From Nostoc mirabile CHAB5784 (lineage in GTDB: Bacteria; Cyanobacteriota; Cyanobacteriia; Cyanobacteriales; Nostocaceae), in assembly GCF_020829645.1 (NCBI RefSeq), contig NZ_JAIVFS010000004.1, forward strand, positions 162,471 to 226,470: a DNA stretch of 64,000 bases, given 5' to 3'. The notes under the pieces are model-generated. The model was not told where the DNA came from. It saw only the letters and a list, made by a program, of their open reading frames with translations, and did no database searches. This document shows positions 36,603 through 45,594 of this stretch, piece after piece (the stretch's first letter is position 1; every line of letters begins with the position of its first letter). A program made the translations under genes and the position numbers.

Positions 36603-36839
36603 TTAGTCGTTGTCCCACTGTTCACGACCAATTAGGTCGCCAATGCGATCGCGTAACAAAAAGTCACATTTCTCTAATTCACATTCAACGCAAACCCACT
36701 CTCTCGCTGGAATGTATTGGCAGAGCGTATATATTGGCTGTTGTCGGCTAATCATTCCCTTTTGCACCAGTCGGCGTGCTTCGTCTTGAATCAGATCGAG
36801 AGAGTAATAATTGATAGAAGGCACCGTATTCACACTCAT
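36603..36839 (-). CDS. DUF4327 family protein
   Basis: This 78-residue protein (INYYSLDLIQDEARRLV, QPIYTLCQYIPAREWVCVE, FLLRDRIGDLIGREQWDND) matches the cyanobacterial DUF4327 family along its whole length. Three cysteines (in LCQY, VCVE and KCDF) are present. It is soluble and of unknown function. Confidence 0.88.
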   Translation of the reverse strand: MSVNTVPSINYYSLDLIQDEARRLVQKGMISRQQPIYTLCQYIPAREWVCVECELEKCDFLLRDRIGDLIGREQWDND

Positions 36840-37299
36840 GTTTTTTACTCACAAATTAACACTTACGATAGTGTTCCCGTTAAAAATTAGGAACAAACAT
36901 TACAGAAATTAGACTTGTGGCTAGGATTTTGTAGTTTGCTATACGGAACTATTTTTATTTTGACGCTACATCTCCTAAAATTATCTCAAGATATGTTAAG
37001 AAAGTCAACGAATCCTGACATTTATCAAAAATCCGCTTTACAAAAAAAATTCCGAGTAGTTAACTTAACCTGCTATGGCGGCTATATGGTTTTTATGCAA
37101 CAAGTCTGAAAATCTTGCCATCATTGTATTTAGGCAAGATTTGGCGGTTGTCCAGAGGTTCAGGGCGCGACGCCAAGAGCGTTCGCGAGTGCGTCTCCAA
37201 GAGTTGCGGTAGCGAGTCTTCTCCCAAGGGGAGACGCCAAAGGCGAACGAGCGTCATAGCCCGCCGCAGGCATCGCTTACATATCAAATAATCACCTTA

Positions 37300-37422
37300 G
37301 GGACTTCCAAGAAATAAATTATCCAAATAAACGAACCACTCCAGACACAGAGAACACAGAGAGAGGAGAAATAGAGAGAGTTTTTGCGTCAGTTTTGGAA
37401 CATTTTTTTATTTGGAAGTCCC
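37300..37422. mobile_element. MITE family A, copy 4 (TTA target duplication)
   Basis: It starts GGGACTTCCAAGAAATAAA and ends TTTATTTGGAAGTCCC, with TTA on both sides. The interior ('ccactccagacacagagaac') is close to that of copy 1 in reverse orientation. Confidence 0.85.
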
Positions 37423-37655
37423 TTAAAGCCGGATCTAGAACTGCTGGTATTTATCTAAGGGTAAACAACACAAGAATATTTGTCAGATACTAGGGTATAA
37501 AGTGTTGCAAAACATAACGGCTAAAGTACACTACGAAGGCTTTTACCTCAGCATCTGTTAACAATTTCTTAAGTATAACCGTAATTAGTTGGTTAATTTG
37601 AGTACTAATATTACACAGTTTTCTTTGGATAAACATCTGTAGAAGGGTGGAGTAA

Positions 37656-37752
37656 GGGACTTCCAAATAAAACAATATCCAATCGCAGGGGAAGCAGAAT
37701 CTGATAGTTGTATTGGATGCAAGAATTGGATAATTTAATTTTTGGAGTTCCC
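37656..37752. mobile_element. MITE family A, copy 5 (degenerate right end)
   Basis: It starts GGGACTTCCAAATAAA and ends TTTTTGGAGTTCCC. The right terminus is degenerate and the flanks (TAA and TTA) do not match exactly, so this is an older or rearranged copy with a different, shorter interior. Confidence 0.65.
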
Positions 37753-37986
37753 TTAACAGGATTTCTCTTAAAGGTCACTACAAATAGGCAGCAGGCGGTA
37801 GAGGGAAAGAGGAATAGTAGAGTAGGGACGAAAGCCAAGGCAAACAAAAAGCGTATACATCCAACTACCGATCCCTGAAGTAGGTTATGGTCATATTAAA
37901 ACAGACGCGATTTGGTCACGTCTGTAAATTGTTTGGCGGATTTGCTGAGATTAATTGTTCTGAAGTTACATTGTTATTTAAGTTAC

Positions 37987-38406
37987 TTATTCATCAAATA
38001 ATTCATCATCTTGATCAGTGTTGTCTTCTACTGCTACCAGATTTTCTGGGGGACGCTGATGGTTAAGTTGGTTTAGTAGTGCCAGTACCTTATTACCGCG
38101 TTCTATGGAGCGATCTTCGAGAAACAGCACTTCTGGGGTACGACGTAGCCTTACCCGCGCCCCAAGTTCACTGCGGACGTAACCTGTGGCCGACTTTAAA
38201 CCTGCCATTGTTTCTGCTTTAGCTTCATCTGTACCATAGATACTGACGTAGATTTTGGCGTGTTGGAGATCGCCGGAAACATCAACATCAGTAACACTTA
38301 CCATTCCAGTACCCACACGGTCATCCTTGATGCCGTTGAGCAGCATTTGGCTAACTTCCCGTTTGATCAATTCAGCAACGCGGGAAACCCGACGATTTGT
38401 AGCCAT
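37987..38406 (-). CDS. rbfA: 30S ribosome-binding factor RbfA
   Basis: This 139-residue protein has the RbfA KH-like fold signature: [18 protein letters not shown], then [26 protein letters not shown] and [20 protein letters not shown]. RbfA assists 16S rRNA maturation at the 5' end of the 30S subunit and supports growth in the cold. The acidic C-terminal tail ([13 protein letters not shown]) is a common extension in cyanobacteria. It follows the Ycf33-like gene on the same strand, 123 bases apart. Confidence 0.95.
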   Translation of the reverse strand: MATNRRVSRVAELIKREVSQMLLNGIKDDRVGTGMVSVTDVDVSGDLQHAKIYVSIYGTDEAKAETMAGLKSATGYVRSELGARVRLRRTPEVLFLEDRSIERGNKVLALLNQLNHQRPPENLVAVEDNTDQDDELFDE

Positions 38407-38529
38407 AAAAATTTCGCCTCATCACAGAGGTTGTACGACAAAAATAGATGCAAGTTGAGTAGACAGTACTTAGCGGGAGCAACGCCAAGAGCAACCGTCT
38501 GTAGGGCACAGCCCCGATATAGCGCTAGT

Positions 38530-38736
38530 CTAGATTGTACTCAAGCCCAACATTGCCCGTAGGGTAAGAGTAAGGAAGACTAGGCTGCTCACAAACAAAC
38601 CCAAGATAGCAATCAAGGTGACTGGGCGCTTCAACAATGGCACTAACGGCGCAAAGGTGTTCAGAAACAAGCCTAAGACGATACTAATTAAGTACCGGGG
38701 GTAGCGAAAGACGTTATCCCAAAATCCGTCAAACAT
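38530..38736 (-). CDS. DUF751/Ycf33-like small membrane protein
   Basis: This 68-residue protein (FWDNVFRYPRYLISIVLGLF, then PLVPLLKRPVTLIAILG) has two membrane helices and matches the DUF751 family, which includes the plastid-encoded Ycf33. Function is unknown; location is probably the thylakoid or plasma membrane. It lies upstream of rbfA, a neighbourhood I recall as common in cyanobacteria. Confidence 0.85.
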   Translation of the reverse strand: MFDGFWDNVFRYPRYLISIVLGLFLNTFAPLVPLLKRPVTLIAILGLFVSSLVFLTLTLRAMLGLSTI

Positions 38737-38901
38737 CTGAATGTAAACTGCCTTGTTATATACTTACGTTTGTTTTGATATGCTTTATCTACTCAATTGT
38801 AATCTATGCGGCTGGAAAATTAGCCAGCTAATATAAAATATACTTCGTCGGTTATATTTGCTTTATTTAGTCACGATTATTTTCAGTTAAATCGCAAGTA
38901 A

Positions 38902-39759
38902 ATGGTAATTCAAATCCCCAAGGAAACTAGCCCGCGTCCATTTTTGAAGTGGGCAGGGGGTAAAAGTAGGTTGATACAGCAATATATTCCTTATTTTCCT
39001 AAAAGTTATAAAAATTACTATGAGCCATTCTTGGGTGGGGGTGCTGTTTTTTTCTATCTCCAACCAAGTACAGCAATTTTAACTGATATTAATGCCGAAT
39101 TAATTAACACTTATTGTTGTGTTAGAGATCATGTTGAAGAATTAATTTCTATATTGAAAGAGCATAAAATCCGACATGATAAAGATTATTATTATAGTAT
39201 CCGAAACAACTCTGGTGGTACTGATATAGAAAAAGCTGCTCGTATAATTTATCTTAATAAGACTTGTTTTAATGGTCTTTATCGAGTCAATTCACAGGGT
39301 AAATTCAATGTGCCATTAGGCAGATATGACAATCCCAATATTTGTTCAGAGGTTTTACTAAAAGCAGCCTCAGAAGCGCTTTCTCATGCAGAAATCCAAC
39401 AAGCAGATTTTACAGAAGTCCTAAATCATGCAACTAGCAGTGATGACTTTGTATTTTTTGACCCGCCATACCATCCTATCAGTGAGACTAGCTATTTTAC
39501 TGCTTATAGCCAAAATTGTTTTAGTAAAAAAGACCAAGAAGTTTTGAGAGATACTTGTGCAGAGTTAGCAAGTCGTGGTGTCAAAGTCATGGTATGTAAT
39601 TCTGATAGCGAATTTATTCAAAAAATTTATACTGATATTAATTTTGAAACCTACAAAATCCAAGCGGCCCGCTCAATTAACTCAAATATAAAAAATAGAG
39701 GGATGATTGACGAACTATTAATTACATCTTTTAAAGATTTTTATTTGCCCAAGCAATGA
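38902..39759 (+). CDS. D12-class DNA adenine methyltransferase
   Basis: This 285-residue enzyme has the D12/Dam order of motifs: FLKWAGGK (14-21) and YEPFLGGGAVFF (40-51) for S-adenosylmethionine, and DPPY (187-190) for the target adenine, with YLNKTCFNGLYRVN between. Dam-like enzymes of this class commonly modify GATC, which also lies inside HIP1; the specificity here is not shown. It overlaps by 29 bases, tail to tail, with a nuclease-like gene, which together suggest a restriction-modification unit. Codon use is more AT-rich than nearby housekeeping genes, consistent with transfer. Confidence 0.92.
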   Translation: MVIQIPKETSPRPFLKWAGGKSRLIQQYIPYFPKSYKNYYEPFLGGGAVFFYLQPSTAILTDINAELINTYCCVRDHVEELISILKEHKIRHDKDYYYSIRNNSGGTDIEKAARIIYLNKTCFNGLYRVNSQGKFNVPLGRYDNPNICSEVLLKAASEALSHAEIQQADFTEVLNHATSSDDFVFFDPPYHPISETSYFTAYSQNCFSKKDQEVLRDTCAELASRGVKVMVCNSDSEFIQKIYTDINFETYKIQAARSINSNIKNRGMIDELLITSFKDFYLPKQ

Positions 39760-40225
39760 ATCTGTCTAAACTATAAACTGCTAATAAATTATGGTTATCA
39801 TTAACTCTTGCTTTTAGCCATTTGCTTGCGCCTTCTCGCATACCTTCACCGCCTAAAATCACGATAGTTGGTGCAGGGTAATAATTCTGGATGTTCATAT
39901 TCAAGTAAGGAAACTTTTCATCAACTGAACCGGGGCTTTCTTGCCATTTGCACTCCAAAATTAAACCAGATGGCATTGCAGGTGAGCCAACAACATAAAA
40001 ATCAACCTTCAGATCGGTATGATAAATTCCAGTTCCAATATAAACTTCTTTTCCATAACGCTTTGGCAATAAAGCAGCATTTAGTATAAATTCTTTTGGG
40101 ACATAGTTCCCGACTTGGAAATAATTATGCCCAGTCAAAATTGCTTCTACATTAATTTCTAAAATCTTTCCAGCCTTGTTTGCTCGTCCGCCTTGAGTCA
40201 GAGCCATTCTCAATTCCTCTGCCAA
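39731..40225 (-). CDS. PD-(D/E)xK nuclease-like protein, probable restriction partner
   Basis: This 164-residue protein contains a PD-(D/E)xK core: an early Glu in GKILEINVEAIL (19-30), Asp75 in DLKVDFYVVG and ECK at 91-93 in LILECKWQ. The size suits a type II restriction endonuclease. It is convergent with the D12 methyltransferase and overlaps its 3' end by 29 bases, the classic antiparallel arrangement. Cleavage and specificity are inferred from the partner. Confidence 0.75.
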   Translation of the reverse strand: MAEELRMALTQGGRANKAGKILEINVEAILTGHNYFQVGNYVPKEFILNAALLPKRYGKEVYIGTGIYHTDLKVDFYVVGSPAMPSGLILECKWQESPGSVDEKFPYLNMNIQNYYPAPTIVILGGEGMREGASKWLKARVNDNHNLLAVYSLDRFIAWANKNL

Positions 40226-40538
40226 AAATCGTGCTTATTAATTAGGATTTCACAGAAGAAGTAACAAATGGTCAGTTGCTTAATATGAATTTTTGATTTT
40301 GGCTATACCCAAACAAGATAAATAGAAGGATAATTTGGTAATTTTGTACTAGATAAATACAAATGTATTAATAATTTGGACAACGAAAAGGATATAGCAG
40401 TCCTAAATCATTCGTGAGAAAATACTGAATAAATTCATGAGTAATATTTGTAACTAAAAGGGAATTGTAGGAATGTGGATGCGATCGCGCTTTAGAGGAA
40501 GTCGAAAATATTCTTAGTGGGGAGCAGTGAACCAAAAG
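40226..40538. other. Gap upstream of the nuclease gene
   Basis: About 310 AT-rich bases. 'gcagtcctaaatcattcgtga' at about 40397-40417 recurs near 25.23 kb. No gene is seen. Confidence 0.5.
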
Positions 40539-40793
40539 TTACCTAACCAGATTCCTGCTCAGAAATGCACCTATGAAAGATACAAATAAATATAGTGTAG
40601 TAGCGATACTGTAATTAAGCCCAGCAACAAATAGCATCATCAACGCAACTAATTGATAGTTTACAAGCCACATTGTAACAATTATAACCAGGATGATAAC
40701 ATCGGCTAGGCGTCTTTTACGTGAATTTGTCAATTTATAAATTAACAAAGAAATCAAAAACCACCCCAAAAAAACTATAAATAGTATCCCCAT
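40539..40793 (-). CDS. Small three-helix membrane protein
   Basis: This 84-residue protein is almost wholly hydrophobic, with about three membrane helices separated by a basic loop (TNSRKRRLAD). No family is recognised and there are no charged catalytic residues. It might be a bacteriocin-type or accessory membrane peptide; there is no context to support either. Confidence 0.5.
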   Translation of the reverse strand: MGILFIVFLGWFLISLLIYKLTNSRKRRLADVIILVIIVTMWLVNYQLVALMMLFVAGLNYSIATTLYLFVSFIGAFLSRNLVR

Positions 40794-40916
40794 AACTATC
40801 CTTGTAAATTATCCAAGGCTATTTCATTTTTGAAAAATGCTTTTTTCTACGTACTGATTAAGCCAGACGAAACACTTAGTACTGGTATTATCTCTTTATG
40901 CTTGTATCCACATAGT

Positions 40917-41050
40917 CAATACGGTTCGGTTAACATCTTTGTCTGTCGAAGATCCCCCCAACCCCCCTTAAAAAGGGGGGCTTTTTCTGATCTTTACCCC
41001 CTTTTTAAGGGGGTCGCCGCAGGCGGGGGGATCTTATCCGAACCGTATTG
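40917..41050. mobile_element. MITE family C, copy 2 (10-bp target duplication)
   Basis: The ends CAATACGGTTCGGTTAAC and TTATCCGAACCGTATTG match copy 1 at 18730-18910. TCCACATAGT flanks both sides exactly (the right copy is 41051-41060). The interior is different: GATCCCCCC…GGGGGGATC around a CCCCTTAAAAAGGGG palindrome. Confidence 0.9.
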
Positions 41051-41249
41051 TCCACATAGTAGCATTTTAACTACTATTGTTCACGTGATTTCACGCTTGT
41101 CTTGGCTATTTTTTATAAAATCTTCCAATAATTGCATCTTCAGAGCTACGCCCTGTATTTTTGTAGCAAATATATCTTTTATGTTATGTACTTCAGTATT
41201 TTCTCACGAATGATTCAGAATTTCTATAGTTAATTGTCTAGCCATGCCT

Positions 41250-41459
41250 TTAGGAAATTCTAGCTTTTACATCTTCCCAATTACTACCAGTAGTAAGGTT
41301 TTGCAGATATTCGGTTTTGCGCTGGGCTAGTTCTTGTTTCTGCCAATCTAAAACCGGGAGTGCTGCTGGTGTAGCAGCGATGTCATCCCATAAATCTTCT
41401 ACCAGTTGGAGTTTTTCCGCTCTCGAAAGACTAAAGAGTTCGGGAAATACTGGGTTCAT
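41250..41459 (-). CDS. Addiction-module antitoxin-like protein (orphan)
   Basis: This 69-residue protein (LSRAEKLQLVEDLWDDIAA, then VLDWQKQELAQRKTEYLQN) matches the putative addiction-module component family whose partner is usually a RelE/ParE toxin directly downstream. No toxin gene follows on the minus strand; the DNA there is repeat and gap. It is therefore an orphan or a decayed pair. Confidence 0.75.
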   Translation of the reverse strand: MNPVFPELFSLSRAEKLQLVEDLWDDIAATPAALPVLDWQKQELAQRKTEYLQNLTTGSNWEDVKARIS

Positions 41460-41574
41460 AGTCTTCTCTGATTTTATTCACTTTCATTATTACACCCCGA
41501 AACCGCCATATCTATAACAACATTTCTAATAACTGGAATTTAGCTTGGATAAATTTTGTTATTTCACCTTAGCT

Positions 41575-42795
41575 TCAACCTGTCTGTGCCTCAGTATCAC
41601 CGTTGCGGATGGCCCATGCTAGTTCTAAAAGTTGAGTCCAGCGCTTTTGTAACTGTTTGGGGGTGCATTTGATGGTTTTAGCGATCGCTTGGTCGTTTTG
41701 TCGTGCAGTTTTTAACTGTAATATTTGCTGTTGCTGTTCTGTGAGTTGATTCACAAAGATTTCCCACTGCTGGGAAGATAAACCCAATTTTTGCTCTAAA
41801 CCCGCACCTAACCATTGATGTACCAATTGCCAGTGGTGTTGCTTGGCAAACTTTTCGACGTGGTATTTAAACCGTTGTTGGAGATAATCGCGCTGACGGC
41901 TGGTTAAACCGAGAATTTGGTCAATTTCTGGGGCTGAAAGGTCTTGAAGTTTCAAGCTGAGGTAGTTCATACAGTCAGATTGTCCTTGAGAATCCAGGTA
42001 TTTCATCAATTCAGTGATGACGCGATCGCGTTCTGACTCTTCGGATGGATCGAAATTAGTTTGGGCGATCATTTGCGATCGCAGCTGTTGCACCGCCGAG
42101 TTACGCTGGTAAGATTCCGCTTCTTCACCCTTAGCAGACTCTACCGCCATTTCAATATCCACGGTAGTTTCTTGCGGCTGACGACGAGCAAAGCCTTGGG
42201 CCCGCAAGATAATCAATTGCTGATTTGCACCACCAGGTAAATTGATCCGGCGTTTGGCATACTGCTCTGTAAACGCCATATATTCAGCTAATTGCAGCTG
42301 AGTACGCGGTGTATGATCGTTAGGTAGTTCGTTTTCTCTGCGGAAAGCTTTGATAGCTTCGATATAAAATGCTTGTAAAAAATCTTCAATCAGGCTGTAA
42401 CGAGCCTCAAAACCCAACTCAGAGCCGGATATAGTTACATGACGGTAAACCATAGCACCCAAATTGCTATGTAATTCCACGCGCCCTTGTTTTGAACCTA
42501 GTTGGTAGTAACGTAAGCATTTGTGCATCCGATGCCTTCCCAACGTAATCTGCCAGGACTTGATTTCCCCAGATGTTTGGATACGGGAGCTTTTATCGCA
42601 AATGCGTTCTACTTCTACGGCTATGCGGTTTGCTAAAGCTTCTACGCACCTGGGTGCTGCTTTCACTTGCGCTTGCATTTCCTGACACAGCAATTCAATC
42701 AAGGTTTCGCTGCTGCTGTCTGAAAATTCTTCAGTCGAAAGGTGATTATCAAAAATGGGTGTAGAGTTTGGTAGATTAACGACGTTAGATTTCAT
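41575..42795 (-). CDS. HetZ-like heterocyst differentiation regulator
   Basis: This 406-residue protein resembles the HetZ family: LGRHRMHKCLRYYQLGSKQG, RVELHSNLGAMVYRHV, EDFLQAFYIEAIKAFRRENE, YMAFTEQYAKRRINLPG and EIDQILGLTSRQRDYLQQRF. The C-terminal half has helix-turn-helix-like elements similar to sigma-factor region 4 (NDQAIAKTIKCTPKQLQKRW). HetZ controls early heterocyst commitment and acts with HetR and the PatU proteins. No patU3 or patU5 lies next to this copy, so it may be a HetZ-related paralogue rather than HetZ itself. Probably DNA-binding and cytoplasmic. Confidence 0.72.
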   Translation of the reverse strand: MKSNVVNLPNSTPIFDNHLSTEEFSDSSSETLIELLCQEMQAQVKAAPRCVEALANRIAVEVERICDKSSRIQTSGEIKSWQITLGRHRMHKCLRYYQLGSKQGRVELHSNLGAMVYRHVTISGSELGFEARYSLIEDFLQAFYIEAIKAFRRENELPNDHTPRTQLQLAEYMAFTEQYAKRRINLPGGANQQLIILRAQGFARRQPQETTVDIEMAVESAKGEEAESYQRNSAVQQLRSQMIAQTNFDPSEESERDRVITELMKYLDSQGQSDCMNYLSLKLQDLSAPEIDQILGLTSRQRDYLQQRFKYHVEKFAKQHHWQLVHQWLGAGLEQKLGLSSQQWEIFVNQLTEQQQQILQLKTARQNDQAIAKTIKCTPKQLQKRWTQLLELAWAIRNGDTEAQTG

Positions 42796-43187
42796 GACTT
42801 TTCCAGTAGTATTGCACCGTAATTACAACGCAGACACAGCAATCAAGGCCGGCCTTGGCTTACGAATCTTTAGGCATTCATCCATCAAGGCTTGCCGCAT
42901 GTAATGCTCACATCTAAAGCTCATATATAAAACTGTAGGAAATACGAGAGAGTTACAGTTATGGAAATGTGTCGGTTTTTTCACAAGCCACCACATTGAC
43001 GCTGGGACATAAGTACCCGTCATTTTCTCAAAGTTGTCAAATCCCTTGCTGTACCAACTGTTGCCACCATCCTGTTATTGCATCTGTGCCCATCGTAGAC
43101 ATTGCCTTAAAATATGACAATTTAAAAACTGGAGTCGCTTTTATCACAATTTCCGAAACAAAGAGGTGCGCCTGTGAAGTGTAATTT
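42796..43187. other. Divergent-free gap upstream of the HetZ-like gene
   Basis: About 390 bases; presumably holds the promoter of the HetZ-like gene. I see no gene, no clear repeat and no confident operator. Confidence 0.4.
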
Positions 43188-43847
43188 TTATACCCATGCT
43201 GCTGCTGCTTCCCAACCTAAACCCCTCCGTATAATTGCTGCTTCGTCTCCGGTCATATCCAAAATAGTAGATACTTCATAAGTAGGTTCTTCGCCAGTGT
43301 CTACAATTATGTCTACCAACTTGTCCAAACGGTCAAATAGCTCTACCCGCGACTGAACAGTTTCTGGATCTATCCGAATCATGCCATTATCTGCTTCATC
43401 TGGTGGCAGATGTGCTGAAGTTGAAATAATCGGATTGCCCAAGGCTGCCAGCAGTTCCAAACACACAGTATGGTTTGGTACTCTAATTCCAGTAGTTTTC
43501 CGCTTGGGGCTTTGCACCAATCGCGGTACTAATTTAGTCGCTGGGAGCAAAAACGTGTATGGCCCTGGAATCAGGCGTTTCATAATTCCATAGGCTGTGT
43601 CACTTACGAAGGCATAAGTTGCCACATTTGAAAGCGAGGAACATAAAAATGTCAGTGGTTTATCATTTGCTAGCTGTTTAATTTGCCGCACTCGTTCTAC
43701 CGCCGACTTGGCATTCAAATCACAACCGATCGCATAGACTGTATCAGTAGGGTAAAGCGTGACTGCGCCACTAGAAAGCGCCGACTTTATTTCCTCTATT
43801 CGGCGAACTTGAGGATTATCCGGATGAACTGAGAAAATTTTTGCCAT
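43188..43847 (-). CDS. Sua5/YciO/YrdC-family protein (L-threonylcarbamoyladenylate synthase-like)
   Basis: This 219-residue protein has the YrdC core: TLYPTDTVYAIGCDL, KQLANDKPLTFLCSS, PGPYTFLLPAT and TGIRVPNH, then NPIISTSAHLP. YrdC/Sua5 enzymes make threonylcarbamoyl-AMP for t6A37 of tRNA. YciO-type paralogues lack that activity, and this length and motif set cannot separate them confidently. Cytoplasmic. The upstream region is a run of simple repeats. Confidence 0.85.
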   Translation of the reverse strand: MAKIFSVHPDNPQVRRIEEIKSALSSGAVTLYPTDTVYAIGCDLNAKSAVERVRQIKQLANDKPLTFLCSSLSNVATYAFVSDTAYGIMKRLIPGPYTFLLPATKLVPRLVQSPKRKTTGIRVPNHTVCLELLAALGNPIISTSAHLPPDEADNGMIRIDPETVQSRVELFDRLDKLVDIIVDTGEEPTYEVSTILDMTGDEAAIIRRGLGWEAAAAWV

Positions 43848-43855
43848 AACAAGAA

Positions 43856-44003
43856 GAGTGGGGAGTGGGGAATGGGGAGTGGGGAGTGGGGGAGATGAGG
43901 GAGCAGGGGGAGCAGGGGGAGCAGAGGAAAATAATTAATAACCAATGCCCAATGACTAATGACTAATGACTAATGACTAATGACTAATGACTAATGACTA
44001 ATG
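43856..44003. repeat. Simple repeats including TGACTAA heptamers running into the larC start
   Basis: There are three blocks: GGGGAGTGGGGA-type repeats (about 43860-43892), AGCAGGGGG units (about 43902-43925), and about seven TGACTAA heptamers (about 43953-44003). The last heptamers supply an in-frame ATG at 43994, but the genuine larC start is probably the ATG at 44015. Confidence 0.85.
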
Positions 44004-44014
44004 ACAAATTTATT

Positions 44015-45301
44015 ATGAATAAAATTGCTTATCTTCAATGTCCGACAGGAATTTCTGGTGATATGTGCCTGGGTGCTTTGGTGAGTTTGGGTGTTCCTGT
44101 GGAGTATTTAATTGAAAAACTCAATGGGTTAGGTATTGAACAGGAATATCAGTTAAGGGCAGAACTTGTCCAACGTAATGGTCAGCAGGCGACTAAAGTC
44201 CATGTGGATTTAGTACACGATCGCCACCACCACCATCACCACGACCACGAACACGGTCATGATCACACACGCCACCTGCCAGAAATAGAGCAGATGATTC
44301 TCAAAGCGGGGTTGCCATCACGGGCAGAAGCTTGGAGTTTGGCGGTATTCCGACAGCTAGCAGTAGCAGAAGGGGCGGTGCATGGTATTTCTCCTGAAAA
44401 AGTTCATTTTCATGAGGTGGGTGCTGTAGATGCGATCGTAGATATTGTGGGTACTTGTCTGGGGTTGGATTGGTTGGGAATTGAGAGCAATGACGAAGGA
44501 TTGCCCTTACTTTACTGCTCGGCGTTCCCGACTGGTGGCGGCACTGTTCGGGCTGCACATGGTCAGATGGCAGTACCAGTACCAGCAGTATTAAAGCTGT
44601 GGGAAATGCGGGGTTGTCCAGTTTATAGCAATGGCATTGACAGAGAACTGGTGACACCAACAGGAGCTGCGATCGCTACTACTTTGGCAAGAGATTTTGG
44701 TTCACCACCTGCGATCGCTATCAAGCAGATAGGATTGGGGGCAGGAACCATAAATTTACCCATTCCCAATATTTTACGCCTTTGGGTGGGTGAAAGCGCA
44801 AATTTACAGTCAAATTTCAGCGATTCTGAAGATACTAGCTCAAATTTAGAAACGATATCAGTACTAGAAACTCAAATTGATGATTTAAATCCGCAAGCGA
44901 TCGGCTATGTGTTTGAGGCGTTGTTTGCTGCTGGTGCGGTGGATGTATTTACCCAAGCGATCGGTATGAAAAAGTCCCGTCCGGGAATTTTGCTAACTGT
45001 GATTTGTCATCCAGAAAATTTACTCAGTTGTGAAGCCGTCATATTCCGCGAAACTACAACTTTAGGCATTCGGCGAACAACTCAGCAACGCGCCATTTTA
45101 CAACGGGAAATTCAACAAGTGGAAATTGAATATGGTCAAGTGCGCGTCAAAATAGCATGGAAAGGGCAATCACCAGAAAAAGTTATTGCAAATGTGCAGC
45201 CAGAATATGAAGATTGTGCAGACTTAGCTCGAAAACATAATATTCCCTGGCGCGAAATTCAACGGCTGGCGCTACAGCGTTGGTATTTAGCCAATGGCTG
45301 A
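44015..45301 (+). CDS. larC: LarC-type nickel insertion protein
   Basis: From the ATG at 44015 the product is 428 residues. The LarC core begins at once (IAYLQCPTGISGDMCLGALV), followed by a His/Asp/Glu-rich metal-binding stretch at about residues 70-87 (HHHHHHDHEHGHDH), then HFHEVGAVDAIVDIVGTCLG and the C-terminal domain (LETQIDDLNPQAIGY). LarC is the CTP-dependent cyclometallase that inserts nickel into the pincer cofactor of lactate racemase-type enzymes. larA, larB and larE are not in the window. The upstream ATG at 43994 lies in a heptamer repeat and is rejected. Confidence 0.93.
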   Translation: MNKIAYLQCPTGISGDMCLGALVSLGVPVEYLIEKLNGLGIEQEYQLRAELVQRNGQQATKVHVDLVHDRHHHHHHDHEHGHDHTRHLPEIEQMILKAGLPSRAEAWSLAVFRQLAVAEGAVHGISPEKVHFHEVGAVDAIVDIVGTCLGLDWLGIESNDEGLPLLYCSAFPTGGGTVRAAHGQMAVPVPAVLKLWEMRGCPVYSNGIDRELVTPTGAAIATTLARDFGSPPAIAIKQIGLGAGTINLPIPNILRLWVGESANLQSNFSDSEDTSSNLETISVLETQIDDLNPQAIGYVFEALFAAGAVDVFTQAIGMKKSRPGILLTVICHPENLLSCEAVIFRETTTLGIRRTTQQRAILQREIQQVEIEYGQVRVKIAWKGQSPEKVIANVQPEYEDCADLARKHNIPWREIQRLALQRWYLANG

Positions 45302-45475
45302 TACAAATTCCTTGTTCCTCGTTGGAGACTGGGAATGCCATCCTAAAGGCTTTGTCGTTACCCACATTTTTGTAACAGTCATGTCGCGCTCACCCCATAT
45401 CCCGCCCAGAACTTAAGTTCTGCGGCTCATAGCTAAAGTCCACTCAAGTGGACTGAAATTTTCCCTTTTACATTA

Positions 45476-45594
45476 GGACTTACGCACACTCTACAAATGA
45501 TTCTCTTCTCTACAAGAGGCTGCGCGTTGGCGGAAGCCGACGCACCAGAAGGCGGTTCGATAAATTAGCTTTTTAGCAATTGTTGCGTAAGCCC
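45476..45594. repeat. Inverted-repeat element with GGACTTACGCA ends
   Basis: GGACTTACGCACAC at the left is matched by TTGCGTAAGCCC at the right, the same termini as the element at 3081-3213. The interior carries GC-rich short repeats (AGAGGCTGCGCGTTGGCGG). Flanks show no exact duplication. Confidence 0.6.

Larger units (their letters stand above)
36840..37986. other. Repeat-rich gap between DUF4327 gene and rbfA
   Basis: This 1.15-kb gap holds two family A elements (entered separately) and a GC-rich repeat block at about 37158-37277 with 'gcgtctccaagagttgcggt', 'cttctcccaaggggagacgcc' and 'gccgcaggcatcgc' units. No gene is supported. Confidence 0.6.

Noticed and set aside
36915..37109. 64-residue hydrophobic frame upstream of repeat block
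   Set aside because: No ribosome site, no recognisable family, AT-rich composition typical of the gap.
42823..43023. 66-residue frame upstream of the HetZ-like gene
   Set aside because: No homology recognised and it occupies the likely promoter region of the HetZ-like gene.
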